In this document: positions 27,791 to 38,247 of the stretch, piece by piece
Layout: every line of letters begins with the position of its first letter
How positions within the stretch are numbered: position 1 is the first letter of the stretch
Origin: Marinomonas phaeophyticola
GTDB lineage: Bacteria; Pseudomonadota; Gammaproteobacteria; Pseudomonadales; Marinomonadaceae
Reading direction: 5' to 3'
Assembly: GCF_026966905.1 (NCBI RefSeq)
Contig: NZ_JAPUBN010000011.1
Location: forward strand, 372,001 to 436,000
DNA length: 64,000 bases
Notes under the pieces: generated by a model
Database searches by the model: none
Told to the model about the DNA's origin: nothing
Seen by the model: only the letters and a program-made list of their open reading frames with translations
Program-made: the position numbers and the translations under genes

Positions 27791-30073
27791 TTAGTATCCG
27801 GTTTTTCCATCGTTCCAGTATTCTGTAGCGATACTGTCAGTGCTATTCGTACTGCCAACGCCACTTAAACTGCGTAAAATAAATTGTAAAAAGATGCCTT
27901 CATCAAATTGATTGTCGTCATCACGAGATCTTTGGTAACTAAAGGACAGTTTTAAACAGCAGTTTTCAAATCCAAACCCCGCTACTTTTTTGGTGTCTTC
28001 TTGCTCTATCCAGTCATAGGTCTGTTGATATAGGAAATGCCAATTATCATTCAAAGGGACTATTGACTGGAAATCCAGTTGTTCTAAATCCGTTTCAAGC
28101 GTTTTTTTATCAACGGTTTTTAAATAACTACTTTTAACGACAATACCATTATCAGACCTTAATTTGATGGATAATTGCCCTAAATCCAATAAATCGATGT
28201 TCTGGTCATAGTTTACATTAGCGGTGATATTTAGATGGTCAGAATCTTTATAAGATATTGCACTTAAAAGGGAGCTAGTACTGTTTGTATCTATTTCACT
28301 TGTTGAGGTGCCATCTACGTCAATCACTCTATCTTCTAAGTACAGAATTTGGCCTAATTTAAACCCCCAACGTTCTTGGTTATTTGAGTCATAAATATAA
28401 CTTTCAAGGCCTATAGTAAATTGTTCAGTGTCCCCAACGCGGTCATTACCGCTAAAACGTTTATGCGAGAAGGCGTTGTCATATAATAAAATGGGTTCAC
28501 TTGTGTCAAAATTTGGAAAATCATCTTGATTTTTATAGGGAGAATTTAGGTAGCTTAATTTGGGCTCTAGTGTTTGCTTCCATGTTTGAGCGTTAACCGT
28601 AAAGCGACGATCAAATGCCATTTTCGCATCAATATAATGAGAAATATGGTTGATAGTGTCAGTGCTATGGCTATTGTCGTTATAATTATGCAGATCGTAA
28701 GAGCGATATTGCTGCAGAATTCCTGGAGATAGGCTTCCCCAAGCATTCTGAAAATTAAGTGCAATGTCTTGATTCAAGACGCGTCGTTGTCCATCGACTT
28801 CACTTTCATCAGGGTCATAAAAATCCGTGTATTGCGCTGAAGGTTTGTAATCTAAAAGGGTATTAGAAAAACGATAAGAGGCATCTAATCTGGGGCGCCA
28901 TTCGAAAGGTTGGTCTACCGTATCAAGTGGCGTTTGATAGGTTTTTACTGAGGCGGTTGCGTTTAGGTTACCTTGATTAAAATTAAGATAGGCTTGTCTT
29001 TCGTAATGGTCTTTATCTGTTAAGTTGATGTTTGTTTGTGTTGGGAAATCGTTATCTGCATCTACTTGTTCGAAAGTAAGACCTGCAGTCAATTGAGTGT
29101 TTATTGTTTGTGTCGAGATCAGTCGGCGGGCCGTTTGTCTACCATCAGTTTGATGAAAGAAATCTGTTTCTTCAAATTGCGTCAACCCTCTTTTGGATAA
29201 GTGTCTTAACTCTATGTCCAAACCTTCGCCTTCATTTTCAATAAAGTGAGGTGTAATAGTGGCATCATAGGCTGGAGCCAGGTTCCAATAAAAGGGGGCA
29301 GAAAAACCAATGCCTTTATCATTTGAATAGCTAAAGTCAGGAAATAAGAAACCAGTGTGTCTCTCATTATCTAGAGGGAAACGTAGCCAAGGTAAGTAGA
29401 AAATAGAATAATCATCGACTTTTATTTGAACGTGTTTCGCTGTACCAAAACCGGAATTTGGGTCTAATACAATGGATGAACCATAAAGTTTCCAGCTGCC
29501 ATTGCCGGGTTCACAGGTAGTATAAAACCCTTCCTCAATAAAAATAATGCCTTTCGCGTCTTTTTGAAGAGACTTAGCCTGGCCTCTAGCACCGGTTTTA
29601 TGTCGTAAGAAGCGAGCGTCTTCAAAACGAGTGACTAAATTAGATTCAGGATCGGCTAAAAACGTTTTTTGACTACGAATCAGTTGCCCTTTAGAGCGTA
29701 GCTCAACTTCCCCTTCCGCTTGATAGTACTCACCTTGTCTACCTTGGATGTTTTCTGCTTTTAATGACTGTTGGGGTTGTATCAGTTCGGCACCACCCTC
29801 TAGAAATAAGGTCCCGTCGGGCGTTTTATAAATAAGGTCTGCACTTAGGTTCGTATTGCCATTTTCACTGGCTTGCCAGGCATCAATATAACGGCCTCGA
29901 CAATATTGACTGACTGTGGAGCGCTGTTCTTGAGTTAATGCTTCACTGGGTAACCAGTCCCATTCTGCCGCATTTACTTGCGGAATAATGAAAAGACCAT
30001 GAAAAATTAGCGTATAAGCGGGAAAAAATCGACCTATGCGCGGTATACTGATAGTTTGCGGTAAATAGCCCAT
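27791..30073 (-). CDS. lptD: LPS-assembly protein LptD
   Basis: Large outer-membrane beta-barrel that, with the lipoprotein LptE, inserts lipopolysaccharide into the outer leaflet. The protein is 760 aa. A signal peptide ends near residue 35 (VNAAEW). A periplasmic beta-jellyroll (OstA domain, about residues 70-200) precedes the barrel. Cysteines are found at the N-terminal YCRGRY, at TTCEPGNG and in the C-terminal FENCCLKLSF, as expected for the inter-domain disulfides. It is divergent from djlA, as in E. coli. Confidence 0.95.
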   Translation of the reverse strand: MGYLPQTISIPRIGRFFPAYTLIFHGLFIIPQVNAAEWDWLPSEALTQEQRSTVSQYCRGRYIDAWQASENGNTNLSADLIYKTPDGTLFLEGGAELIQPQQSLKAENIQGRQGEYYQAEGEVELRSKGQLIRSQKTFLADPESNLVTRFEDARFLRHKTGARGQAKSLQKDAKGIIFIEEGFYTTCEPGNGSWKLYGSSIVLDPNSGFGTAKHVQIKVDDYSIFYLPWLRFPLDNERHTGFLFPDFSYSNDKGIGFSAPFYWNLAPAYDATITPHFIENEGEGLDIELRHLSKRGLTQFEETDFFHQTDGRQTARRLISTQTINTQLTAGLTFEQVDADNDFPTQTNINLTDKDHYERQAYLNFNQGNLNATASVKTYQTPLDTVDQPFEWRPRLDASYRFSNTLLDYKPSAQYTDFYDPDESEVDGQRRVLNQDIALNFQNAWGSLSPGILQQYRSYDLHNYNDNSHSTDTINHISHYIDAKMAFDRRFTVNAQTWKQTLEPKLSYLNSPYKNQDDFPNFDTSEPILLYDNAFSHKRFSGNDRVGDTEQFTIGLESYIYDSNNQERWGFKLGQILYLEDRVIDVDGTSTSEIDTNSTSSLLSAISYKDSDHLNITANVNYDQNIDLLDLGQLSIKLRSDNGIVVKSSYLKTVDKKTLETDLEQLDFQSIVPLNDNWHFLYQQTYDWIEQEDTKKVAGFGFENCCLKLSFSYQRSRDDDNQFDEGIFLQFILRSLSGVGSTNSTDSIATEYWNDGKTGY

Positions 30074-30165
30074 TAATGGTGTAATTCCCTTATTGGGGTT
30101 TAAAATAGCTAAATGATAATCTAACCAAGCCTATGTGGGCTACCGATTACTGGAGAAAATTTGTA

Positions 30166-30951
30166 ATGTGGAAAATAGTTGGCGCTGTAATAGGGTATTT
30201 ATGGCTTGGTTTTTTTGGTTTGATAGGCGGTCTGATCATTGGGCAGGCGGTAGATGGTGCTCGACGACCTCTACTCTTTCAGACAAAAGCGGGACGAGAA
30301 AACCTTAAGCAGCAGCAATCTGTTTTTTTTCAAACCTTATTTTTATTAATGGGTAGGCTGGCTAAAGTAGACGGCCATGTATCCACCTCAGAAATACAAA
30401 TTGCTGAAGCTATTATGCAGAGAATGGGGCTTTCTACTCTGGCCCAGCAGGAAGCCAAGCGATTATTTAATGAAGGTAAGTCGGCGAACTTTGATTTGGT
30501 TGGTGTATTGAATCACTTTCAACAAATTATGGGGCCAAGAAGTTTACTGACGCGCCAGCTAATTGAAGTGTTACTTGTGTCAGCCTATGCCGATGGGCAT
30601 TTTAGTGTCGAAGAAAAATCGTTTGTTTCTCAAGTTTGTGCCCACCTAGGAATCAGTGTTGCTGAGTTTGAAGCGTTGCATATTCAAATTAAACAGCAAG
30701 CCCAGTTTAATCAAAGTCGTGCTGGTGGTGCCAGTGACAAAGACATGTTGCATTCAGCCTATGAGGCGCTTGGAGTGACGAGTGATATGACCGATGGGGA
30801 AATTAAAAAGGCCTATCGCAAACTGATGAGTCAAAATCACCCAGATAAGTTAGCGGCGCAAGGTTTACCTGAAGAAATGCTGACGATTGCTAAAGAACGT
30901 ACTCAAGAAATTCAATCGGCTTACGAATTGATAAAAAAACAGCGTAAATAG
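30166..30951 (+). CDS. djlA: Co-chaperone DjlA
   Basis: Membrane-anchored DnaK co-chaperone, 261 aa. One N-terminal transmembrane segment with a glycine pattern (VGAVIGYLWLGFFGLIGGLIIG) is followed by a TerB-like helical domain (about 55-180) and a C-terminal J domain with the HPD motif (SQNHPDKLAAQGLP). The ATG at 30166 is chosen over 30133 because TGGAGAAA sits seven bases before it and the product then starts in the family fashion (MWKIVGA). It is divergent from lptD. Confidence 0.95.
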   Translation: MWKIVGAVIGYLWLGFFGLIGGLIIGQAVDGARRPLLFQTKAGRENLKQQQSVFFQTLFLLMGRLAKVDGHVSTSEIQIAEAIMQRMGLSTLAQQEAKRLFNEGKSANFDLVGVLNHFQQIMGPRSLLTRQLIEVLLVSAYADGHFSVEEKSFVSQVCAHLGISVAEFEALHIQIKQQAQFNQSRAGGASDKDMLHSAYEALGVTSDMTDGEIKKAYRKLMSQNHPDKLAAQGLPEEMLTIAKERTQEIQSAYELIKKQRK

Positions 30952-30979
30952 CGATTGTCTTCAGATTCGTTGGTTATCG

Positions 30980-31981
30980 TTACTCAAAAGGGTCTTCACT
31001 GAAGAGGCCCTTTTCTATCTCTGGCAACGGTCGTGTTTGCTTTATTTGATGCGTGTTTTGCTTTAAAAACCCCCATACTCGTTGCGTCAAACGCTTATCT
31101 CCAGCACTCCCATAACGTCTATCTGCTGGTGCTTGCACCTGTATGTAGGCATCAGATTTTGATAGCCGTTTCTTAGATGCGGACAAACGGTATTGTGCGA
31201 ACCGATTACCGTTGAGGTGATTATTAAAATAATAATCTAAAACAGGCAGTCCTATCGATTCAATCAATTCCGCGATTTCATAATCGCTAAATGGCAATGG
31301 TGTAATGGGGTCAATGAGCACAAGCGCACTTTCTGAGATATTTTTATCAATGGTGTATTTGAGGGCATAGGTCGCTCCAGTTCCATGACCTAAAAAAACT
31401 AGCCTACTGTATCCCTTGTCCCTTAGGTGTTGTCTTGCTTGTTCGATACGATTAAAAATAACCTCTTCATTAGGAAGCATTTTCGCTTCACTTTCTCCCT
31501 GACTTGTCTCTGCCGTCTCATTGGCTGTCGAATCAGAGAAGAGAGGAAGCTGAAAACGTTTTGTCGTATCGGGTATTTCGATTGATAGGGTGCACCAGCT
31601 ATTATCGGTCAGTGTATTCCTAATTGGACTGATAGCTTGAGGCCAATCAGGGTGCTCATTGTCTCCATGAATTAAGAGTACACAACCTTGAGGATCGCCT
31701 GTAGCCGATTCTTTAAATAAAGCTAAAAAGGCATCATTGGGAGACTCTATCGTTTCGATTTCATGGGCTCGGTTGATCGAAATGGAATCAATAAGTGCTT
31801 TTATTCGACGCTCTTGAGGGCTAGCTAAAGGAATGGCTTCACGGACGGCATTGCTGCCACTGCTGGCCGGTATGGCGGTTTTTGTTTCATCTTCTTCCGC
31901 GGCTAAGGCTTTAGCTGGGGTGAACGCGTTAATAACCAGTGTAATTAACAGTAAAAAGCCGCTTTTTTTAATCGCTATCAT
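30980..31981 (-). CDS. DUF3530 family protein (alpha/beta-hydrolase-like, exported)
   Basis: 333-aa protein with an N-terminal signal peptide (LLLITLVINAFTPAKALAA). The core resembles an alpha/beta hydrolase: LLIHGDNEHPDWP, then FLGHGTGATYAL in the nucleophile-elbow position. That elbow reads G-H-G-T-G rather than G-x-S-x-G, so a serine nucleophile is absent and hydrolase activity is doubtful. Function is unknown. It is convergent with djlA and divergent from rpe. Confidence 0.78.
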   Translation of the reverse strand: MIAIKKSGFLLLITLVINAFTPAKALAAEEDETKTAIPASSGSNAVREAIPLASPQERRIKALIDSISINRAHEIETIESPNDAFLALFKESATGDPQGCVLLIHGDNEHPDWPQAISPIRNTLTDNSWCTLSIEIPDTTKRFQLPLFSDSTANETAETSQGESEAKMLPNEEVIFNRIEQARQHLRDKGYSRLVFLGHGTGATYALKYTIDKNISESALVLIDPITPLPFSDYEIAELIESIGLPVLDYYFNNHLNGNRFAQYRLSASKKRLSKSDAYIQVQAPADRRYGSAGDKRLTQRVWGFLKQNTHQIKQTRPLPEIEKGLFSEDPFE

Positions 31982-32050
31982 AAATACTTATCTTACTTGC
32001 CTTGTTAGAATATGGATAAAATTTAGCCCAATCTGATGCTGGAGTTTACT

Positions 32051-32725
32051 ATGAATGATTTTTTTATCGCGCCTTCTATTTTAGCGGCGGATTTTGCACG
32101 ACTTGGAGAGGAAGTTGACCAAGTATTAGCCGCTGGAGCAGATATAATCCATTTTGATGTAATGGACAATCATTATGTACCCAATTTAACGATTGGGCCA
32201 ATGGTCTGTAAAGCACTACGTAAATACGGTGTGACGGCAGAAATCGATGTACACCTTATGGTAAAGCCTGTTGATAGTATGATAACGGACTTTATTGCGG
32301 CTGGAGCAAGTTATATTACCTTTCATCCAGAGGCGACTGAGCATATTGATCGATCATTACAATTAGTTCGAGATGGTGGCTGTAAGTCGGGCTTAGTATT
32401 TAATCCAGCCACACCATTACATCATATGAAGCACGTAATGGATAAACTGGATATGGTGATGCTAATGTCTGTTAATCCGGGGTTTGGTGGTCAAAAATTC
32501 ATTCCTGAAACATTGGAAAAGTTAAAAGAAGCACGAGCAATGATTGATGCTAGTGGTTATAACATTCGCTTGGAAGTAGATGGCGGTGTCACTCAAAATA
32601 ACATAGCGGCCATTGCTGCGGCTGGAGCCGATACTTTTGTGGCGGGCTCTGCGATTTTTGGAAAGCCTGATTACAAGCAAGCGATCGATGAAATGCGTAC
32701 AGCACTTAAAACGGTTCGTTCATGA
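32051..32725 (+). CDS. rpe: Ribulose-phosphate 3-epimerase
   Basis: Interconverts ribulose 5-phosphate and xylulose 5-phosphate. The protein is 224 aa and a TIM barrel. Metal and catalytic motifs are in place: the [11 protein letters not shown] start, [28 protein letters not shown] and the LEVDGGV loop. The ATG at 32051 follows GGAG at 32041; the in-frame ATG at 32036 would put that ribosome site inside the gene. It overlaps gph by four bases (ATGA). Confidence 0.96.
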   Translation: MNDFFIAPSILAADFARLGEEVDQVLAAGADIIHFDVMDNHYVPNLTIGPMVCKALRKYGVTAEIDVHLMVKPVDSMITDFIAAGASYITFHPEATEHIDRSLQLVRDGGCKSGLVFNPATPLHHMKHVMDKLDMVMLMSVNPGFGGQKFIPETLEKLKEARAMIDASGYNIRLEVDGGVTQNNIAAIAAAGADTFVAGSAIFGKPDYKQAIDEMRTALKTVRS

Positions 32726-33402
32726 GAGTGCCTACTAAATTAGATGAGTGGTTTGATGGTTGGCCAGAGCTGGTTTGCCTTGATCTTGATGGTACGCTGA
32801 TTGACAGTGTGCCTGACTTAGCTCAAGCGGTTGATTACGCGTTAATGCAAGCTGGGGCAAATCCGGCGGGCGAGGACCGAGTTAGAACATGGGTTGGGTT
32901 TGGCGCCGCGAAATTGATAGAGCAAGCCATGCAATGGGCAGACCTTCCGAAAGCATTAGCTGAAAATTGTTATCGTGATTTTTTGTTGTATTACCGTGAT
33001 CATTTGACAGAAAAAACCACCTTATACCCAAATGTTGTGCAGCTGTTAAAAACGTTTAAGCGTGCAGGAGTGCCTATGGCATTAGTCACGAATAAACCGA
33101 GCGTGTTTGTGCAGCCAATTTTGGAACATTTTGAGATGAGTTCGTATTTCTCTTGGCAACTTGGCGGTGATACATTAGAAGAAAAGAAACCGTCACCTAT
33201 GCCACTATTACATTGTTGTGAAACCGTGGAGGCCGAACCTAAAAACTGTTTGATGATTGGCGACTCGATCACAGATCATAGGGCGGCAACGGCGGCTGGA
33301 TTTAGAAGTATGTTGTTAACCTATGGCTACCACCAAGGCGTCGATTTACTTTCTTTAGGGGCCGATATGGTGGCGGATGATTTAACGGAATTGTTTATTT
33401 AA
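32722..33402 (+). CDS. gph: Phosphoglycolate phosphatase
   Basis: HAD-superfamily phosphatase that removes phosphoglycolate. The protein is 226 aa. The HAD motifs are intact: [24 protein letters not shown], and [13 protein letters not shown]. It overlaps rpe by four bases. In many pseudomonads trpE follows gph at once; here a bidirectional terminator and an ion-transport block follow instead. Confidence 0.93.
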   Translation: MRVPTKLDEWFDGWPELVCLDLDGTLIDSVPDLAQAVDYALMQAGANPAGEDRVRTWVGFGAAKLIEQAMQWADLPKALAENCYRDFLLYYRDHLTEKTTLYPNVVQLLKTFKRAGVPMALVTNKPSVFVQPILEHFEMSSYFSWQLGGDTLEEKKPSPMPLLHCCETVEAEPKNCLMIGDSITDHRAATAAGFRSMLLTYGYHQGVDLLSLGADMVADDLTELFI

Positions 33403-33475
33403 TAGGGCGGCTCGTTGCATGAGTGTGATGTATTGCAATGAACTTTTATAAAGTAAGCTTTTCGTTAGTATAAAT

Positions 33476-33518
33476 AAAAAGCACCTTATCTACGAGTTGT
33501 AATATAAGGTGCTTTTTT
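33476..33518. terminator. Bidirectional terminator between gph and the MscS-family gene
   Basis: The stem GCACCTTAT/ATAAGGTGC (33481-33489 with 33504-33512) has A-rich sequence before and six T after, so it can end transcription from both convergent genes. Confidence 0.9.
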
Positions 33519-33546
33519 ATGTTCGTGCAGCGCAAAAAACGAATGT

Positions 33547-34677
33547 CTAAGGCTGAGGTGGCGTTATTTGAGGGGCGTTAACTTGAGTGTTAAGTGTCTC
33601 CTCATGAGCTGCGATGTGCAACGTTTGCGTTGGAAAAGCAATTTCAGCACCGCTATCAGTAATAATCTTCATAACGCGTAATAAAACGTCTTGTTTGACT
33701 TCGTGATAGTGGACCCAATTGACGGTTTTAGTAAAGGTATAAATAAAGAAGTCGAGAGAGGATGCGCCAAACTTATTAAAATTGACAATCAAGGTCTGTG
33801 TTGAATCAATTTCATCATGCTCTTTAAGCATTGTTTTAACCTTACTAATAATATCGGCTAACTGACTTGCATCATCATAACGAACCCCTATGGTTTCATA
33901 AATACGGCGGTGGGTCATTCGTGACGGGTTTTCAACTGAAATCACAGAGAAGGTGGAGTTAGGAACGTATAAAGGGCGCTTATCAAAGGTTCTAATGCGA
34001 GTTTGTCTCCAGCCAATATTTTCTACCGTCCCTTCAATTTCTTTATCTGGTGAACGTACCCAATCCCCCACAGAGAAGGGACGATCTAAATACACCATTA
34101 ATCCACCAAAAAAGTTTGCTAATAGATCCTTTGCCGCAAAACCAACCGCAATACCACCGACCCCACCAAACGCGAGCACCCCTGAGACGCTATAACCAAG
34201 AGTTTGTAGAATAACCAATAAACTGGTGATGACAATGGATGCACGCAGTAGCTTACTGATTGCAGACGCCGTGGTTAGGTCCATGGGCTGTTTCATTTTT
34301 TCAGCTGAAACTAGGATATGCTCACTATTCTTGACTAATCGCGTCACAAACCAGGTAATCAGAGCGATAACCCCCACTTGCCTGATGTTATCTATGGCGG
34401 TAACCATTTGTGGGGCTAATTCTTTTTCTGATATTTCAAAAGCCAAAGCAAAGCCGATTAACCAAATGCCAGATGTAACCGGTTTATGGGCCGCATTTAG
34501 GATGGCGTTATCCCAATAGGTGGATGTGCGGTCTAATTGTTTGTCAATCCGAATAAATAATCGACTGATTAAAAAATTTAAAATTAGGGTTGCAGAGACA
34601 ATAAGAAAAATCTTAGTAACCCAATTTATCTGACTTTCTCCTAGACCAACTAATTCCTGTAGAGTTTCCCAAGTCAT
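33547..34677 (-). CDS. MscS-family mechanosensitive ion channel
   Basis: 376-aa inner-membrane protein with four to five predicted membrane segments. The pore-lining helix and beta domain region is recognisable: VLAFGGVGGIAVGFAAKDLLANFFGGLMVYLDRPFSVGDW. The GxGGxAxGxA pattern is typical of MscS TM3. The soluble C-terminal domain has the RTFDKRPLYVPNS segment. It is more like YnaI or MscM-type small channels than MscS itself. It would release solutes on hypo-osmotic shock. Confidence 0.9.
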   Translation of the reverse strand: MTWETLQELVGLGESQINWVTKIFLIVSATLILNFLISRLFIRIDKQLDRTSTYWDNAILNAAHKPVTSGIWLIGFALAFEISEKELAPQMVTAIDNIRQVGVIALITWFVTRLVKNSEHILVSAEKMKQPMDLTTASAISKLLRASIVITSLLVILQTLGYSVSGVLAFGGVGGIAVGFAAKDLLANFFGGLMVYLDRPFSVGDWVRSPDKEIEGTVENIGWRQTRIRTFDKRPLYVPNSTFSVISVENPSRMTHRRIYETIGVRYDDASQLADIISKVKTMLKEHDEIDSTQTLIVNFNKFGASSLDFFIYTFTKTVNWVHYHEVKQDVLLRVMKIITDSGAEIAFPTQTLHIAAHEETLNTQVNAPQITPPQP

Positions 34678-34708
34678 TTCATCACTCTCGTAAAAAATAT
34701 AGTGTATT

Positions 34709-36040
34709 TTAGATTAGAAATAGGGTGCCTAAGCCTAAAAAGGCGACAAAACCAACGATATCGGTCACGGTTGTCAGTATGACTGAGCCTGATAGCGCCG
34801 GATCTATTTTGAGTTTATCTAATAGTACGGGTATTAAAACACCTGATAAAGCGGCCATAATGATGTTTACAATAATCGCCAACCCGATGACGCATCCTAG
34901 AGCAAAACTGTCAAACCACCAAGCGGAAATAATGCCAATTACGACGGCCCAAACCATGCCATTTAAACCACCAACACGTAACTCTTTGTCTAACAATGAG
35001 AATAAGTTGCTACGGGTTATTTGACCTAGTGCCAATCCGCGAACAATAAGGGTTAATGTTTGGCTTCCTGCAATGCCTCCCATGGATGCGACCACAGGCA
35101 TTAACACGGCCAGTGCAACAACTTGCTGTAGCGTCGCTTCAAAAATACCAATAAACGCTGACGCCATAAACGCCGTCAACAAGTTAATTCCCAACCACAA
35201 GCCACGAGTGCGAGCACTTCGTTTTACTGGTGCAAAGAGGTCTGATTCTTCGTTCAAACCGGCGGTAGACATCAATTGGCCTTCTGATGTCTCTCGTAAA
35301 ATTTCCATGGCGGAGCCAATATCAAAGCGCCCAAGTAGCGTTTGATTGTCATCCAACACCGGGAGTGCGATATGTCCAGAGCGTTCAACGGCATCGGCAC
35401 TTTTTACCACATCAGTTGACGCGGTTAAAAATGGGTAATCTTCAACCATGAGCTCCGAAATATTAATGTGAGGCTGTGCGGCAATTAAACTATGAAATTT
35501 TACACAACCTACCCAGCGACCAGTGCGGTTTACGAGGTAAATCACATCGCTGTATTCAGATATTTCTTTTTTTAGCAGTCTTAATGCCTCAGAGACTCGA
35601 ATGCTTTGAGACGCAATTAAAATATCATGGTCAATCCAGTGCCCCACTTCGTCATCATCATAGGTGTTGGCTTGTTGGTAGTATTCTTGCTGTTTTTTGT
35701 TCATGCGCTTTAGCGCAATATCAACCAACCTATCAGGAAGGGTGTCATCAATCTCAAGGAGGTCTTCGGCTTCCATGTCTTTAAAGAGCAGGTCAATTTG
35801 ATCTTCCCCTAACTCTCTTAAAATCAGAGCTCGAGCTTCCCCTCGTAACTCAACAAAGATATCGAGACGCTCTTCCTCTTTAATGGTCTCCCAAACTTGC
35901 ATCCGTTGATCAAGAGGTAAGGACTCTAAAGCAAGCGCCACCTCTTCTGGTTCTAAATCCGATAAGGCTCGATTAATGTCTTTTTCAGATAGGTCTTCTA
36001 CAATGAGGGTATCGACCAGTTCGGCAACATTATTTTGCAT
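34709..36040 (-). CDS. mgtE: Magnesium transporter MgtE
   Basis: 443-aa Mg2+ channel. The N-terminal helical superhelix (about 1-125) is rich in Asp/Glu and includes the LPLDQRMQVW and DLLFKDMEAEDL repeats. A CBS pair follows (about 130-250). Five membrane helices begin near residue 285, with the signature PVVASMGGIAGSQTLTLIVRGLALG. The Mg2+-sensing acidic residues are on the cytosolic side. It ends 31 bases before the MscS-family gene on the same strand. Confidence 0.95.
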   Translation of the reverse strand: MQNNVAELVDTLIVEDLSEKDINRALSDLEPEEVALALESLPLDQRMQVWETIKEEERLDIFVELRGEARALILRELGEDQIDLLFKDMEAEDLLEIDDTLPDRLVDIALKRMNKKQQEYYQQANTYDDDEVGHWIDHDILIASQSIRVSEALRLLKKEISEYSDVIYLVNRTGRWVGCVKFHSLIAAQPHINISELMVEDYPFLTASTDVVKSADAVERSGHIALPVLDDNQTLLGRFDIGSAMEILRETSEGQLMSTAGLNEESDLFAPVKRSARTRGLWLGINLLTAFMASAFIGIFEATLQQVVALAVLMPVVASMGGIAGSQTLTLIVRGLALGQITRSNLFSLLDKELRVGGLNGMVWAVVIGIISAWWFDSFALGCVIGLAIIVNIIMAALSGVLIPVLLDKLKIDPALSGSVILTTVTDIVGFVAFLGLGTLFLI

Positions 36041-36503
36041 GGTTTGTGCTCCTCATTTGTGTATTGTAAAACGCATTGTTCGGTGTTTCTTTTCTACAGG
36101 TTATTATGATGAGAGTGGTAAACGCAACCTGAAAATCTAAATAAGATCTTGTATTAAAAGCAATATTGTCACTGTATAGGAAAGACCGAAGCCGTTTTTT
36201 GTTCGAGTTACTTTTCTATTATGTTACCGATGAGTTATGAAAATGACGTGACAAAATAAGGTCTGCATAATGAAATTCTTCTAAATAAAAGTCTACGGTT
36301 ATTTTGTATTTATAGGGAAAGAATGTAGCGAAACATCGACGTATTTGTAATGGGTGGCGGTTTCTTTGTGCGGGTTGTGGATAATACAAAGACAATAGTG
36401 GAATAACGCTTAGATTCATGGTTTTTACAAAGTTCGCTAACCTTTATAAAAACCCTGCATGGATCGTCTTTTATACTTTTAATGAATGGAACAGATTTAA
36501 CCG
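36041..36503. other. Intergenic region between nhaP2 and mgtE
   Basis: 463 AT-rich bases on the mgtE promoter side. It holds the inverted repeat listed at 36420-36454. I see no convincing Mg2+ riboswitch, RNA gene or coding ORF. Confidence 0.45.
36420..36454 (-). terminator. Inverted repeat downstream of nhaP2
   Basis: Twelve paired positions with one C/A mismatch: GGTTTTTA and AAAG (36420-36432) pair with CTTT and TAAAAACC (36442-36454), loop of nine. It lies about 50 bases after the nhaP2 stop on the minus strand. A proper T-tract is lacking, so terminator function is only likely. Confidence 0.5.
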
Positions 36504-38216
36504 TTAATTCTGCGCTTGTCTGATGAAACTGACGGTTCCTATTTCTGCTCCTTGAAGAGAAGTGATAGTAAAAACACCCTCTTTTGCTTGGTATTGGCGG
36601 CCTATCTCTAAAGGAGAAATCTCTTGCTTTAGAAAAGCAGAAAGTTTGCAATTTTCAGCGACATCAATACGAATACCATAAGCTCTTGCGATATCTTCAA
36701 GAGTGGATGACCCTTTTAAAAATAAGGTTCCGTTAGGTAAGTCAGTGGACAAATCTGGCTCAACGGTGGAAAAAATACAATCGACATAATCACGTAAACC
36801 CGGTTTAAGCACGATAAACAAATGATCATCAGGCAATAACTTGGTTGAGCCTCTTGGAGGAAATACATCGTCTTGCCTGACTATCATAGCCACAACCGCG
36901 CCTTCTGGAAGCGCCAGTTGAAAGATAGTCAAGTTGGATACTTTTGAGTTCTCTCCTAGAGTATATCGCACTATGTCTGTGTCTACTTCGGCTAATGCGG
37001 CAATTTCTAAAGTAACAGAAGGGGTGGCTGGTGGCGCTTCAATTAAGCCTAGCTTTCTTGCCATCCAAGGTAGTGTTGAGCCTTGTAAAGTAGCTGAAAT
37101 TAATACGACGAAAAACACCACATTGAAAAGAAGAGGCGCCTCAGGGAGTCCAAACAACAAAGGAAAGATAGCTAAAATAATAGGTACTGAGCCACGTAGT
37201 CCAACCCAGGCAACCAAACCTATCTCCCGTCTATTAAATCCAAACAGAGAAAGTAGTGGTGCGACGGCGAGAGGTCTGGCAACAAACACCAAGACTAAGG
37301 CAATCAATAATCCTTCTTTCCACACTTGAATCAGTGACGAGGGAGTAACGAGCAACCCGAGCATAACAAACATGCTGATTTGGCATAGCCACGCGAGACC
37401 GTCATGGAATAAAAACGTGGCACGTTGGTACACAAAACGACCATTGCCAATAATTACGCCAGAAATAAAGATCGCTAAGAAGCCGCTGCCCCCTAATGTG
37501 GCGGCGACACCGAAAGACAGTAAGCCACAGGCTGCCACCATGACAGGGTAAAGCCCCGGAGCTTGTAAGGTGATTTTGTTAATCAGCTTTAATGCTGGGT
37601 AACCAATCGCCAAACCGACAATACTGCCTAATCCCATTTGTTGGACAAACAATAATGCCAATTCAAAACTAGGTGCATTATCCATGGTAATGATCTGTAG
37701 AATGCCAATGGTAAGGAAGATCGCCATAGGATCGTTGGACGCACTTTCAATTTCCAAAGTGGATTTTAAACGAGGACTTAAATGAATACCGGCCCCTCTT
37801 AGAATGGTGAATACAGCGGCCGCATCAGTGGACCCTACGATGGCACCAAGTAAGAACCCAATAAGTAGAGGGAGGTCTAAAATATAGGCAGCGGCGACAC
37901 CGGTAATACCCGCGGTAATGGCAACGCCTACGGTAGCTAAGGTACTAGCGGGTTTCCATACTAATTTTATGGATGAAAGGGAGGTTTGCAGACCTCCATC
38001 AAATAGAATCACCGCCAATGCTAACGTGCCTAATGCATGGGCTGTTTGTACATCATCAAATTGGATTCGGCCAATACCATCCTCACCCGCTAACATACCG
38101 ATCCCAAGGAAAATAACTAATACGGGCAAGCCGATACGAGGGGAAAGTTTGCTGGAAACCACTCCAGCAAACAAGAGTACAGCGGCAATTAAGATCTGAT
38201 GATCAATGGCAAACAT
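36504..38216 (-). CDS. nhaP2: K+/H+ antiporter NhaP2 (CvrA family)
   Basis: 570-aa cation/proton antiporter of the CPA1 group. About twelve membrane helices fill residues 1-390, with conserved acidic motifs VILFDGGLQT and GSTDAAAVF and ESASNDPMAIF. A cytosolic TrkA_C (RCK_C) domain (about 400-485) and a C-terminal CorC_HlyC-like domain follow, as in NhaP2. The ATG at 38216 has AAAGGA seven bases upstream; the longer frame from 38279 would lack a ribosome site and add a non-conserved leader. Confidence 0.94.
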   Translation of the reverse strand: MFAIDHQILIAAVLLFAGVVSSKLSPRIGLPVLVIFLGIGMLAGEDGIGRIQFDDVQTAHALGTLALAVILFDGGLQTSLSSIKLVWKPASTLATVGVAITAGITGVAAAYILDLPLLIGFLLGAIVGSTDAAAVFTILRGAGIHLSPRLKSTLEIESASNDPMAIFLTIGILQIITMDNAPSFELALLFVQQMGLGSIVGLAIGYPALKLINKITLQAPGLYPVMVAACGLLSFGVAATLGGSGFLAIFISGVIIGNGRFVYQRATFLFHDGLAWLCQISMFVMLGLLVTPSSLIQVWKEGLLIALVLVFVARPLAVAPLLSLFGFNRREIGLVAWVGLRGSVPIILAIFPLLFGLPEAPLLFNVVFFVVLISATLQGSTLPWMARKLGLIEAPPATPSVTLEIAALAEVDTDIVRYTLGENSKVSNLTIFQLALPEGAVVAMIVRQDDVFPPRGSTKLLPDDHLFIVLKPGLRDYVDCIFSTVEPDLSTDLPNGTLFLKGSSTLEDIARAYGIRIDVAENCKLSAFLKQEISPLEIGRQYQAKEGVFTITSLQGAEIGTVSFIRQAQN

Positions 38217-38247
38217 GAAAAGTCCTTTAATAAAAACGCAGTGGAAT

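Noticed and set aside
36041..36300. Mg2+ riboswitch before mgtE
   Set aside because: I could not find a conserved M-box-like set of helices; the region is AT-rich with no clear structure.
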